From Deinococcus aerophilus (GTDB lineage: Bacteria > Deinococcota > Deinococci > Deinococcales > Deinococcaceae), in the NCBI RefSeq assembly GCF_014647075.1, contig NZ_BMOM01000029.1, positions 1 through 34,273 on the forward strand: a stretch of DNA of 34,273 bases. Reading direction: 5' to 3'. The notes beneath the pieces are model-generated. The model saw only the letters and a program-made list of their open reading frames with translations, was not told the origin of the DNA and made no database searches. Position 1 is the first letter of the stretch. Each line of letters begins with the position of its first letter. This document shows positions 11,050 through 22,105 of the stretch, piece by piece. Both the position numbers and the translations under genes were made by a program.

Positions 11050-11385
11050 TGGGGATAGGTCTGGAACTGGCGGCCAGCCTTCCGGCCCCTCGCCGTTCGT
11101 CTCGAACGCTGTGTACGGCGCTTGCTGGTCCTGGCGTACCGGGCCGGCGCAGCGGTCGTCTGACCTGTCGTTCTGTCGGCTGGGTCAGGTCCTGCAACGT
11201 CTGAAACAACACGGCCAGGCAGCTTGATCTGCCGTTCCGCCGCCCCGACCCGTTCCGCCTTCGGTCCCCCCCTCGATGGGAATGGCCTGCACCGCACTGG
11301 AATGCGCCACCGACAGCAGGGCCTTCTCAAAGTCAATGGCAGCGTGGTCCTGCGCCATGTTGTCCAGAAGTTCCATCAAGTCCAC
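11016..11385 (-). pseudogene. Possible small gene after hslO, frame broken at a G7 tract
   Basis: On the minus strand an open frame starts about 15 nt after the hslO stop. It contains GTG 11385 and ATG 11376 and reads MELLDNMAQDHAAIDFEKAL, protein-like and with G/C-biased third positions. Seven consecutive G (11272-11266) follow. Continuing in the same frame gives low-quality sequence and a stop at 11185. Losing one G instead gives GGPKAERVGAAERQIKLPG and an Arg/Lys-rich tail to a stop at 11016, 122 residues in all. A slipped homopolymer, a sequencing error or chance could each explain this. I recognise no family. Its end overlaps the convergent small gene by 34 bp. Confidence 0.3.
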
Positions 11386-11480
11386 CGGCTGAACGGGCAG
11401 ATGTGGCCCTGAAAGCGGGTGGAGTGGGTTTGCGTGGCGGCCTGCCTCAGTGTGCCATGCCGCTTTCTGTTCTCAAGCGC

Positions 11481-12392
11481 TCAGGCGCGGGCCCGCAGAT
11501 CCTGAGCGTCCAGGGCCGCGATCTCGGCGGGGGTGATGTGGTACTTCTCGCCGCACCAATGACACACGATCTCCTGACCGCCGTCGTCGATCATCTCCTG
11601 GCGCTCCTCGGCATTGAAGAATTTCAGGCTGTCCTGGGCCTTCTGACGCGAGCAACGACACTCGAAGCGGGCGGCCTGTGCTCCGGCAGCCAGGGTCAGG
11701 TCCAGGCCCTCGGTGACGCGCTGCATCACTTCCAGCAGCCCGCCCCGGCGCAGGCCATCGGTGATCTGGCCCAGCGCGCGGATGTTGGCCTCCAGGTGGG
11801 CGAGCGTCTCGTCGCTGACGCCCGGCATGGCCTGCACGAGCAGCCCGCCGGCGTGCGCCACCCGGCCCCCGGCCTCGTACACGCCCAGCAGCACGGCGTT
11901 GGGAATCTGCTCGGAGACCCCCAGGTAGGTGCTGATGTCCTCGGCAATCTCGCCGCTGGTGAGGTGAACGCTGCCCGTATACGGCTCTCCGTTGTCCAGC
12001 AAGCGGGTCACGGCCAGTTCGCCGTCGTTGCCCACGATGCCGCTCACGTCCAGCTTGCCGTCGGACTCGCGCAGCGGCAGGTCGGCGCCCGGCTCGCGCA
12101 CGTAGCCGCGCACCATACCGCCCGCCGAGCCCTCGGCCACGATCCAGCCCACCGGTCCGCCGCCCTCCACCCGCACGGTCACGCGGCTGTCAACCTTCTT
12201 GCCCAGCACCACTGCCAGCAGCGCGGCGGCCGTCAGGGTGCGTCCCAGCGCGGCGGTCGCGGTCTTGCTCAGGTCGTGGCGCAACCGGGCGTCTTCCACC
12301 ACACGGGTGGATTCCATGCCCACCAGCCGCAGGGTATTGCCCGCCGCGGTGCCGCGCAGGAGAAAAGAATCTGGAATGGTGGAAGCAGTCAT
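11481..12392 (-). CDS. hslO: Redox-regulated chaperone Hsp33
   Basis: A 303-residue cytoplasmic holdase that binds unfolding proteins under oxidative stress. The C-terminal redox switch is complete: Cys245-x-Cys247 (ECRCS) and Cys277-x2-Cys280 (CHWC), which bind zinc when reduced and form disulphides when oxidised. The N-terminal domain has the usual [10 protein letters not shown] and GNTLRLVG segments, and length is normal. The ATG at 12392 follows a -10-like TAAGGT by 6 nt, so a leaderless message is likely. It is divergent from the peptide-binding lipoprotein gene, across a 346-bp regulatory gap. Confidence 0.95.
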   Translation of the reverse strand: MTASTIPDSFLLRGTAAGNTLRLVGMESTRVVEDARLRHDLSKTATAALGRTLTAAALLAVVLGKKVDSRVTVRVEGGGPVGWIVAEGSAGGMVRGYVREPGADLPLRESDGKLDVSGIVGNDGELAVTRLLDNGEPYTGSVHLTSGEIAEDISTYLGVSEQIPNAVLLGVYEAGGRVAHAGGLLVQAMPGVSDETLAHLEANIRALGQITDGLRRGGLLEVMQRVTEGLDLTLAAGAQAARFECRCSRQKAQDSLKFFNAEERQEMIDDGGQEIVCHWCGEKYHITPAEIAALDAQDLRARA

Positions 12393-12398
12393 TAGGAA

Positions 12399-12404
12399 AC
12401 CTTA
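12399..12404 (-). promoter_or_regulatory. -10 box TAAGGT of hslO
   Basis: On the minus strand, TAAGGT ends 6 nt before the hslO ATG. No ribosome site is present in the six intervening bases. Confidence 0.45.
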
Positions 12405-12583
12405 CACGCGCACGCTCAAGGACGGTTGTGGGAGGACTCTCATTGTGCGTGACTTTCATTTGAAAGGTCGCCGCCAGGACAGCGTTCCGGGTATTCTACG
12501 GCCGGTCGGAAGTCCGTTTCAGGGCGGCGTGCTGCCCGATCATGAGGGTCCGGGCCCCTGGAGCCTCCCCGTTGATTTCGCTG

Positions 12584-12600
12584 TTATGCGGTTCTCATAA
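12584..12600. promoter_or_regulatory. Palindrome resembling the radiation/desiccation response motif
   Basis: TTATGCGGTTCTCATAA is 17 bp long with perfect TTATG and CATAA half-sites and a central TT. These match the ends and centre of the RDRM known from Deinococcus (TTATGTNATTNACATAA as I recall it); three other defined positions differ. It lies just upstream of a possible -10 box for the lipoprotein gene. Binding by the DdrO repressor is inference. Confidence 0.4.
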
Positions 12601-12738
12601 ACTCAACCTAAGCTGATCTGCTGACCGATTTCTCCCTTTCAGGCGTCTGAACCTGAAATGTCTGTAAGACCACCGTGACCCGCATCGTCTCATCCTTTCT
12701 CATCTCGCAGTTTTTTGCGTCAACACTAAGGAGCAAGC

Positions 12739-14547
<1,809 letters not shown>

Positions 14548-14587
14548 GCCGACTCCCGGCACCCCGGCGGGGCCGCTTCCTGAAGTT

Positions 14588-14602
14588 CAGGGGTGGCCCC
14601 TG
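14588..14602 (+). terminator. Short hairpin after the lipoprotein gene
   Basis: A 6-bp stem CAGGGG/CCCCTG with a 3-nt loop (14588-14593 with 14597-14602) follows the lipoprotein gene by about 40 nt. There is no T-run, so termination is only possible. Confidence 0.3.
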
Positions 14603-14646
14603 CTTCGTGTGACTGTGGATTTTGGCTGTGGATTTCACAGGTCGCG

Positions 14647-14652
14647 TATTCT
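14647..14652 (+). promoter_or_regulatory. -10 box TATTCT of the two-component genes
   Basis: TATTCT ends 6 nt before the ATG at 14659. TTGGCT (14622-14627) is a possible -35 box at 19-bp spacing. It probably drives both the regulator and kinase genes. Confidence 0.5.
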
Positions 14653-14658
14653 GCGGGC

Positions 14659-15369
<711 letters not shown>

Positions 15370-15394
15370 GGCCCCGGTCCTGAGCCTTTCCGCG

Positions 15395-18316
15395 ATGATT
15401 CCCCCCCCTTCCACCCTCGCTGCGGCCAGTACCGTCGCCGCCTTCGCTGCGGCGCTGGCGGAGTACGCCTGCGAGGTTACGTCGGCACACGGGGTGCAGG
15501 TGTGGGTGGGCGACGGGGTCCGCAACGTGGCGGTCGCGCAGGCGGGGCGGGGGCTGGGGCTCAGCGACGGCACGCTGGCTGGGCGGGCGCTGGAGGAGGG
15601 CCGGCCGGTCGAGGAAGGCATGCTGAGCTGCCTGCCCCTGGGCACGGCGGGACGTGGGGGGGTGCTGGAATTCGTGGGGGCCCGCCCGGCGGGTGTGGAG
15701 GCGCTGGCCGACCTCACGCCGCTGCTGTCCCTGGCGCTGGAGGGCGTGCAGGCCCGCGAGGCCCGGCGCGGGCGGGGCCGGGTGGCCGAGACGGTGGAGG
15801 CCCTGGTGCGGCGGCTGGGCGGCAGCCTAGACTTGGCCGAGGTCCTGACCGGTACGGCCCAGAGCGCGGCGCAGGCGCTGGGCTTCTCGCGGGCCTTCGT
15901 GGCTCTGTTCAACGAGTTCGGCGAGGACGGGGCGCGGACCGGGAATGTGTTCACACACGGCTTCGACGAAACCTTCACGGGTGGGGTGGGCGTGGGACCC
16001 GTCAGTCTGGAAACGCTGATCCGCCGGGGCGAGGCGATTCGTTTTGAGCGCGCGCGCGATGCGGACTCACGCATGGCCCAGGGCCTCAGGGAGCTGAATC
16101 CCGAGGCGGCGGTCATCGCGCCGCTGAGCGCGCGCGGACAGCCGCTGGGGGTGCTGTATGCCGACACCCTCACGCCGGGCGCGACCGCCAGCGAGGACGA
16201 TGCCCGGCTGGTGCTGGCACTGGCCGAGCAGGCCAGTCTGGCCATCGACAACGCCCGGCTGTACGGCATCGAAACCCGCAAGCGCGAGGCCGCCGAGGCG
16301 CTGCGCGAGGCGGGGGCCGCGCTTGCGGGCAGCCTGCTGCTCAGCGACACGCTGGAAAAGGTGCTGGAACGGGCGGTGACGCTGTTCCGGGCAGACGCCG
16401 CCGCCGTGTACGAGTTGCAGCCGGACGGACGCACGCTGAGCATCCGCAGCGCGGTGGGGTTGCCCAGCGAGTACGTGCTGCGGGTGCACGCCAAGGTGGG
16501 CGCGGGCGTGACCGGACGCGCGGCCCAGCAGCGGGAGCCGGTGGTCGCCCACGACCTGAACACCGCCCACTACGGAGGCGGCAGCCGCTACACCCGGCAA
16601 CTGCTGGCCCAGGGCCGTTACCCGTACCGGGGGGTCGTGGGCCTGCCGCTGTCCACGCGGGCCGGCGTGTTCGGCACGCTGACGCTGTACTGGAACGCGA
16701 CCCTGCCGCTGGACGCCGACGACCTCGCACTGGCGGGCGTGTTCGCGGCCCAGGCCTCGCTGGCGGTGGAGAATGCCCGGCTGTACGAGGAGGAGCTGCG
16801 CCGTGAGCGCGAGGCCGCCGTGCTGCTCAATGTGGGGCGGCTGCTGGCCGAGGACCAGAGTGACGCCGCGCTGGCCGAGGCGGCCCGGCTGGCGACCCAG
16901 GCGCTGAGCGCCCGGCGCGGCCTGATTGTCCTGACCGGTGAGGGCGGGGCCATCAGCCGCTGGGCGACCTACAACCTGTACGTGCCGGGCCGCGCGGAAC
17001 TCGCCTCGCTGATGACCCAGCTGGGGCGCGGGCCCCGGCCACTGACCCGGCGCGCGTGTCTGCCGGTGGCGGGCAGCGGCCTGATCGTGCCCCTGCACAG
17101 CGAGGTGGTGGGCGAGGGTGGCGTGCATGAGGGCGGCGTCCTGTTGGGCTTTCTGTACGCCGACGATCCGGGCACCGAGGCGCCGGGCGACCGGGTGCTG
17201 GGGCTGGCGCGCAGCGTGGCCGATCAGATGGCGCTGACCCTGACGCGCGTGCGGCTGCTCTCGGCACTGGAACGCGAGGAGGCCCGTTACCGCCAGCTGG
17301 CCGAGGGCGCCCACGACCTGATTCTCAGCGCGGACGCCGCGGGAGTCGTGACCTACGCCAACCCTGCGGCCACCCGGCTGCTGGAGGGCCTGACCGGGCC
17401 GTTGGTGGGTGCCCGCCTGCTGACCCTGCCCACGCCCGATACCCGCCCGGCGCTGCACGCCGCGTGGCAGGCCGCCCTGACCCGGAATGCGGGGGGGCGC
17501 GCCGAGATTCAGATCGCGCACTACCGCCTGGAGGTGCGCCTGAGCGCCGTGCAGGGTGAGCCGGTGCGGGGTGGGGAAGAACGTGGCGTGCTGCTCGTCG
17601 CCCGCGACCTCTCGGAACTGCAGACGCTGGCCGACGAGATCACCCGGCGCGGACAGGCGCTGGAGGCCGCGACCAGCCGCCAGAGCGAGCTGCGCACCTA
17701 TCTCTCGCTGTTTACCCAGGCGCAGGAGGAGGAGAGAAAACGCATCAGCCGCGAGCTGCACGACGACACCGCCCAGGTGCTGACCGCCAGCACCCGCCGG
17801 GTGGCCCGGCTGGCCCGTGACCTGGACGGCGAGCAGCGTGCCCGCGCCGACGACATCCTGGCCGACCTGAACGCCGCCATCGAGAGCGTGCGCCGCTTTG
17901 CCCGCAACCTGCGCCCCAGCGTGCTGGACGATCTGGGCCTGCTGCCTGCGCTGGAGTGGCTCTCCGGGCAGGCCCAGACCCCCACCCGCCTGGAGGTGGC
18001 CGGAGCCGAGCGCCGCCTGGATTCGGCCGTCGAGCTGACCGTGTTCCGTCTGGCGCAGGAGGCCCTGAACAACGTGGACAAGCACGCCGGAGCGCACAGC
18101 GCCGCCGTCCGGGTGGTTTTTCAGGACGGCGGGGTGGAGGTGGCCATCAGCGACGACGGTCAGGGCTTCACCGCCGATCAGGCCCAGGCCCGCGCTCGGC
18201 AGGGCCACCTGGGGCTGACCGGCCTGCGCGAACGCGTGGCGCTGGCCGGAGGAGCCCTGGAGGTGGACAGCACGCCGGGACAGGGCACGACGCTGCGTTT
18301 CACGCTGCCGGGCTGA
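15395..18316 (+). CDS. Multi-GAF/PAS sensor histidine kinase (NarX/DesK-type core)
   Basis: A 973-residue kinase with no membrane segment or signal peptide, so a cytoplasmic sensor. In order: a divergent GAF-like segment (about 10-125), GAF domains at about 130-300, 305-475 and 480-625, a PAS domain (about 630-750), a HisKA_3 dimerisation domain with the phospho-acceptor His789 in ELHDDTAQ, and an ATPase domain (N-box [12 protein letters not shown]-boxes SDDGQGF and GLTGLRERV). GAF/PAS arrays usually bind small molecules, haem or chromophores. I see no obvious chromophore-attaching cysteine context, but did not resolve this. The ATG start is weakly supported; a GTG at 15341 is an alternative. 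Autophosphorylation and transfer to the preceding regulator is the expected reaction. Confidence 0.92.
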   Translation: MIPPPSTLAAASTVAAFAAALAEYACEVTSAHGVQVWVGDGVRNVAVAQAGRGLGLSDGTLAGRALEEGRPVEEGMLSCLPLGTAGRGGVLEFVGARPAGVEALADLTPLLSLALEGVQAREARRGRGRVAETVEALVRRLGGSLDLAEVLTGTAQSAAQALGFSRAFVALFNEFGEDGARTGNVFTHGFDETFTGGVGVGPVSLETLIRRGEAIRFERARDADSRMAQGLRELNPEAAVIAPLSARGQPLGVLYADTLTPGATASEDDARLVLALAEQASLAIDNARLYGIETRKREAAEALREAGAALAGSLLLSDTLEKVLERAVTLFRADAAAVYELQPDGRTLSIRSAVGLPSEYVLRVHAKVGAGVTGRAAQQREPVVAHDLNTAHYGGGSRYTRQLLAQGRYPYRGVVGLPLSTRAGVFGTLTLYWNATLPLDADDLALAGVFAAQASLAVENARLYEEELRREREAAVLLNVGRLLAEDQSDAALAEAARLATQALSARRGLIVLTGEGGAISRWATYNLYVPGRAELASLMTQLGRGPRPLTRRACLPVAGSGLIVPLHSEVVGEGGVHEGGVLLGFLYADDPGTEAPGDRVLGLARSVADQMALTLTRVRLLSALEREEARYRQLAEGAHDLILSADAAGVVTYANPAATRLLEGLTGPLVGARLLTLPTPDTRPALHAAWQAALTRNAGGRAEIQIAHYRLEVRLSAVQGEPVRGGEERGVLLVARDLSELQTLADEITRRGQALEAATSRQSELRTYLSLFTQAQEEERKRISRELHDDTAQVLTASTRRVARLARDLDGEQRARADDILADLNAAIESVRRFARNLRPSVLDDLGLLPALEWLSGQAQTPTRLEVAGAERRLDSAVELTVFRLAQEALNNVDKHAGAHSAAVRVVFQDGGVEVAISDDGQGFTADQAQARARQGHLGLTGLRERVALAGGALEVDSTPGQGTTLRFTLPG

Positions 18317-18427
18317 GCCGCTGGGGAGCAGTGCGGGCAAGGGCAGGCCAGGATGAACAGCCGGGTCTTGCCTCCGGTTCGCCTGGAGTGCCCGCCTCCA
18401 TGGCCCCGAACTTCAGCCGGCACGTCG

Positions 18428-18916
18428 TCAGCGCAGTCGGGTCACGGCGCGCTGCGTGAGTTTGATCAGGGCCGCCTCGCTGGGGCCCTTGCCATTCACC
18501 AGGCTGATGACCATCAGGACATACGGTCCCTTGCGCACGAACACAGAGGCGGCGCTGGTCAGGGTCTTCGGCTGACCCTCCACGGCCAGGGCGGAATTGG
18601 CCCCGGCGTACGCTTCATCCCCCAGCTTGGGAACAGCGTGGATCAGCCCCGGCAGGTCCGAGGTCTCCACGAGGCTCTTCAGGGACTTGCCCTGCAACAT
18701 GCTGCGGGGGCCGACCATGACCATCAGGCCGCCACTGGCGTGCCCGAACTCGCACTTGCTCATCGCGTCGCCGGTTTCCAGCTGTCCCGCGTCCACCTTG
18801 CGGCCGTACAGGCCCTGCACCTCGGCGGCGCTCAGGAGCTTGCAGGGATTGGGCAGCGCCGCGCCGCTCCATCCTGAGAAGGCCAGCAGCGCCGTGACCA
18901 GCAGTCTGTTCCTCAT
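18428..18916 (-). CDS. Secreted protein of unknown function
   Basis: A 162-residue exported protein. The ATG at 18916 is preceded by a strong ribosome site (GGAGGAAGG), while the longer frame from 18997 lacks one. The signal peptide MRNRLLVTALLAFSGWSGAA has no lipobox. The mature part starts PNPCKLLSAAEV, has a second cysteine in SKCEFG, and contains GDEAY. This C...C...GDEAY layout resembles DUF3558-like secreted proteins, as I recall them; the match is unverified. It lies 94 nt after the large secreted protein gene on the same strand and may be co-transcribed. It converges on the kinase gene with no clear terminator between. Confidence 0.65.
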   Translation of the reverse strand: MRNRLLVTALLAFSGWSGAALPNPCKLLSAAEVQGLYGRKVDAGQLETGDAMSKCEFGHASGGLMVMVGPRSMLQGKSLKSLVETSDLPGLIHAVPKLGDEAYAGANSALAVEGQPKTLTSAASVFVRKGPYVLMVISLVNGKGPSEAALIKLTQRAVTRLR

Positions 18917-19010
18917 ACCTTCCTCCCTGGGCCCGCTGTGGGCAGGGGGTTCCGGGCAAAGGCCGCATGTGCCCTGCGCGGCGGCGCTCAGAACCACGAG
19001 ACCGAGTGCA

Positions 19011-20816
19011 TCAACGTTTCGGGGTGTGTTTCAGGTCAATACGCAGATCCCAGAGTGCCTCCTTGATGCCCGCAACTGGATTTTGAGTTCCGTCGGAATG
19101 CTGGGTCAGGCGTGCCAGGACGCCCGGCGCGGGCCGCAACGGTTCCAGGGTCCAGCCCTCCGGCTGATCCGCTCCCGGACCCATGCGCTGTTGCCACTCG
19201 ATGCGCCACGTGTCCGACTCCTCCTCCTTGGAGAACAGGCCCCCTGTGGTGTGACACACGGTTTTGGTGATCTCGGTGGGTTCCCCCGGATGGACCGTTA
19301 CCGTGGAATGCTCCAGGTCCACTTCGCGCGCACCCCCCAGCGGATCCATCACGGGCAGACGCCGGACCAGCTTCTGCAGTTCCTCACTCAGGCCCTGAAG
19401 CCTGGAGGTCAGCGGCTGTTTCCCGACCTTGAACACCAGATTCAACTGCGCCCGCATGGTTCCGGGGCGTGTGGTGAGGGCGGACCCCTCGCATGACGCT
19501 GCGGCCATCACGGTTTCCATCGAACCAGTCCCGGCCTCCTCGTACTTTGTGTAGCTCAGTGGGCCTGTGGCAGCCGGCAGGGTCACCGTGGCTTCCGGCG
19601 ACACCTCGGCCACCACGGGAAGCCGGGAGTACACGCTGATCTGGCGCTTGAGGGTGGTCGGGCCTAGAGAAATGGCACCCTGGGCAGCAGGAAGACTGCC
19701 CTCGTAATTCAGGGTGGAAGTCAGCTCCACCTCGTAACGGGCACACCGCTGCACATAATCCCTGAGCGCCGTTTGCAAGACGCTCCCCCCGAGGAGGGCA
19801 AGGGGCCGGGGGTCCAGACCGACTCCCTGGCGGGCCTGCTCCCAGCGGACGGCCCACTGGATCAGGCCCGCCACGTCCCCGCCGCCCATCAGGCACAGCT
19901 CAAACTGTTCTTTCAGGCAGCGCCGGCCCACGTCCTCGGCGAGTCCCGTTCCCAGAACGTCGTGCAGGATGCTCCGCGCCTCATCCTGCACGCCCCACAG
20001 TTCGGCCTGGATCAGCAGGCTGTGGCTCTCTTGCAGGTACAGGGCGGCGAGCATGCAGTTCTGGGGGGCCGCCGCCTTCAATGGCCCGAGAATTTGCTCA
20101 CCGTAGGCCTGATACAGCCCGCGGATCTCCTGCGGCCCCGAGGCTCCCGCCAGATCCCGGCCCAGTTGCTCCTGTGCTTCCAGGGCCGGGCGGCCCGACT
20201 CTGCGCTGCGTTCCGTCACGGTGGCGCTGGAGCTTCCGTAGTCCGAGAAGTGGCGGATGACAAAGGTCACCTGTGCCGGGGTCGGGGGCACGGGAGCGGC
20301 CAGGATATCCAGATGCTGCCGCTCGCCCTCTACCCGCCAGGGAATCTGGACCCCGGGATTCAGCGGGCGGGCGGGGGTGATCACCAGGGTGGCCGGTTGC
20401 AGGAAGCTCAGGCCGTGCGGCTCCAGGCGGGCGCCCACTTCCAGGCCCGCGTGAAAGGGCAGGCCGTCCACCCGGGCAAGGGGCGTGACCGTGATCAGGG
20501 TGGGCCCCGGCAACGCTCCGGGCGGAATGGTCAGCCGGTATGAGGTGCCGGCGTCGTCCAGGGCCTCCAGTTCGCCGCCGCGGGCGTCCACGACGCTGCT
20601 GTACGCGCTGGCCTGATCCGGGACGGACTGCACCGCCCGGGGGGGGACAGGCCGGATGTACCAGTCTGCGGGCACCCCGGCGGCCTGGGCCGTGAGTCCC
20701 AGCGTGCCCGCCAGGGCCAGCCGACCCAGCCCTCTTCCTAGCGATGACCTCCAGCACCGGAGGCTTGCCGCGCGGCCCGGAGGCCGCTTCCGCTGACCAG
20801 GCTCACTGCCGTTCAT
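19011..20816 (-). CDS. Large exported protein with a ZU5-like segment
   Basis: A 601-residue protein with a long basic N-terminus followed by a hydrophobic signal segment ending near AQAAG. Residues of roughly 75-150 (GGELEALDDAG, LTIPPGALPGPTLITVTP, LEPHGLSFLQPATLVI) read like a ZU5 domain, a beta-sandwich found in some bacterial surface proteins. The remainder has several cysteines (YVQRCARY, RCLKEQFELC, TVCHTT) and no family I recognise. It starts 5 nt after a -10 box TATGAT, with no ribosome site, so is likely leaderless. A hairpin separates it from the gene upstream. Function is unknown; periplasmic or surface location is inferred. Confidence 0.7.
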   Translation of the reverse strand: MNGSEPGQRKRPPGRAASLRCWRSSLGRGLGRLALAGTLGLTAQAAGVPADWYIRPVPPRAVQSVPDQASAYSSVVDARGGELEALDDAGTSYRLTIPPGALPGPTLITVTPLARVDGLPFHAGLEVGARLEPHGLSFLQPATLVITPARPLNPGVQIPWRVEGERQHLDILAAPVPPTPAQVTFVIRHFSDYGSSSATVTERSAESGRPALEAQEQLGRDLAGASGPQEIRGLYQAYGEQILGPLKAAAPQNCMLAALYLQESHSLLIQAELWGVQDEARSILHDVLGTGLAEDVGRRCLKEQFELCLMGGGDVAGLIQWAVRWEQARQGVGLDPRPLALLGGSVLQTALRDYVQRCARYEVELTSTLNYEGSLPAAQGAISLGPTTLKRQISVYSRLPVVAEVSPEATVTLPAATGPLSYTKYEEAGTGSMETVMAAASCEGSALTTRPGTMRAQLNLVFKVGKQPLTSRLQGLSEELQKLVRRLPVMDPLGGAREVDLEHSTVTVHPGEPTEITKTVCHTTGGLFSKEEESDTWRIEWQQRMGPGADQPEGWTLEPLRPAPGVLARLTQHSDGTQNPVAGIKEALWDLRIDLKHTPKR

Positions 20817-20821
20817 GATCC

Positions 20822-20827
20822 ATCATA
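20822..20827 (-). promoter_or_regulatory. -10 box TATGAT of the ZU5-like gene
   Basis: On the minus strand TATGAT ends 5 nt before the ATG at 20816. It begins 4 nt beyond the hairpin that ends the preceding gene. Confidence 0.55.
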
Positions 20828-20831
20828 GGCT

Positions 20832-20866
20832 CAACGGGCCCGGAAGTTTAAAGTCCGGACCCGTTG
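20832..20866 (-). terminator. Hairpin ending the deacetylase-like gene
   Basis: A 13-bp stem (20866-20854 with 20844-20832, one mismatch) encloses a 9-nt loop. It lies 13 nt after the stop of the deacetylase-like gene. There is no T-run. Confidence 0.6.
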
Positions 20867-20879
20867 CCTGGACCCGGGG

Positions 20880-21944
20880 TCATCCGGCGTCCCCGTATTT
20901 TGCCAGGAACGCCTCGCGCGTCATCCACGCGAGTTTCGGTTGCGGTTCGCTGGGGGGCCGGGCAGTGCCGTACACCACGCGCAGCAGCCGGAAGCCCAGG
21001 CCATACACGCGGGCGCGGGCCGGTGGCAGCGCGAGGAGCGTGAAGCCGGCCTGTTCCAGCGGGGCGTGAAACAGCGTCACGGCGAAGACCGCCTGGGCAC
21101 CGTGCAGTTCGGGGCGTGCCTGCAGGGCGGCGGCCACGTCGCGCAGGCTGCGCAGGTAGGCGCGGTAGGCGCTCAGGGCGCTGCGCTGAGACAGCCCCAC
21201 GATGCGCGGCGAATGCAGGTGCAACTCGGCGGTGGGGGTGGCGCGGGGCAGGGGCAGCGGCTCCGGGGCGTGGTCCAGCGCGGCCACCCGCATCACGGCG
21301 TCGGCGCGCTGCGCGAGGTCAATGACGCCGTGCTCGCGGGCAAAACGGGCCTCCACCGTCTGGGTGTACAGGTGCAGCAGCAGGTCGCGCGGCCCCGCGC
21401 GCCGCAGCCCGGGCAGACTGCCCACCGGAACGGGCCGGTAGCCCAGCGCCCGCCACTCGTGCAGCCGCTCGCCCAGGTCCTGTGGGGCCACGCGCACGGT
21501 CTGTCCGGGTTGAGGCGCGCGGTGAGGGGGGGGCAGGGGATGAACACCCCCGGCGGCGAGCCGGCGCACCCCGGCCCACGTCAGGCCCGCCGCGTCCCAG
21601 CTCCGGACCGGCTGTCCGGCGGCGGCTTCCAGGGCGCTCAGGGTGCCGGGCTGCCCCCGGCCGGCGATCTCGTGGCCGGCCTGTGTGGCGGCCCACAGCG
21701 CGTCCGGCACGAGGTGGGCGAGTCGGGGAGGCAGCAGCAGCGTGGCCCGGACCTGTGCCTGTTGCAACGTGGCCAGCACGTCGGTCAATTCCTGCGGGGT
21801 GGTGAGGGCAACGGTCACGCCCAGCTGCGGGGCGCCGGCGTGGCCGCCCGCCCACGCGCCCCAGGCCCCGGCACGCAGGGCGAGCCGCAGCGTCCGCATG
21901 CCGGGTGAGGTCGCGGCGACCGGTTCGGGAAACGGGGAGCCCAT
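20880..21944 (-). CDS. Degenerate polysaccharide-deacetylase-like protein
   Basis: A 354-residue protein. The ATG at 21944 is chosen because the -10 box TACAGT ends 6 nt before it; ATG 21899 is an alternative. The N-terminal half keeps the NodB-fold pattern (VALTTPQE at the position of TFDDGP, then VRATLLLPP, GHEIAGRG). The catalytic Asp pair and the metal-binding histidine pair are missing, so it is probably not a hydrolase. The C-terminal half has ELHLHSPRIVGLSQ and VYGLGFRLLRVVYGTARPP, which recalls the YkoP-like domain attached to some deacetylases (from memory, unverified). It diverges from the GT4 gene and lies next to a block of envelope sugar genes. Confidence 0.65.
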   Translation of the reverse strand: MGSPFPEPVAATSPGMRTLRLALRAGAWGAWAGGHAGAPQLGVTVALTTPQELTDVLATLQQAQVRATLLLPPRLAHLVPDALWAATQAGHEIAGRGQPGTLSALEAAAGQPVRSWDAAGLTWAGVRRLAAGGVHPLPPPHRAPQPGQTVRVAPQDLGERLHEWRALGYRPVPVGSLPGLRRAGPRDLLLHLYTQTVEARFAREHGVIDLAQRADAVMRVAALDHAPEPLPLPRATPTAELHLHSPRIVGLSQRSALSAYRAYLRSLRDVAAALQARPELHGAQAVFAVTLFHAPLEQAGFTLLALPPARARVYGLGFRLLRVVYGTARPPSEPQPKLAWMTREAFLAKYGDAG

Positions 21945-21950
21945 GGACCG

Positions 21951-21956
21951 ACTGTA
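21951..21956 (-). promoter_or_regulatory. -10 box TACAGT of the deacetylase-like gene
   Basis: On the minus strand TACAGT is followed by six bases and the ATG at 21944. It supports this start over the longer frame from 22001. Confidence 0.45.
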
Positions 21957-22105
21957 GCGAATGCAGCGCACGCTCCGGCGGCGGAGCACAGGGGGCAGCA
22001 ACGAAAGGCTGACGACACTCTCATGCCGGGCGTCGTATGCTCCTGTCTAGCGATGCTTCAGGAACCCTTAAACAAACAGGTTCGGCACCCCGTCGGCGGA
22101 GGCGC

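Larger units (their letters stand above)
12393..12738. other. Divergent intergenic region between hslO and the peptide-binding lipoprotein
   Basis: No gene is seen. The stretch contains the hslO -10 box (12404-12399), a 14-bp palindrome CTTTCATTTGAAAG (12453-12466), a 17-bp RDRM-like palindrome (12584-12600), a possible -10 box TAAGCT (12609-12614), and the ribosome site AAGGAG before the ATG at 12739. It appears to be control DNA for both genes. Confidence 0.6.
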
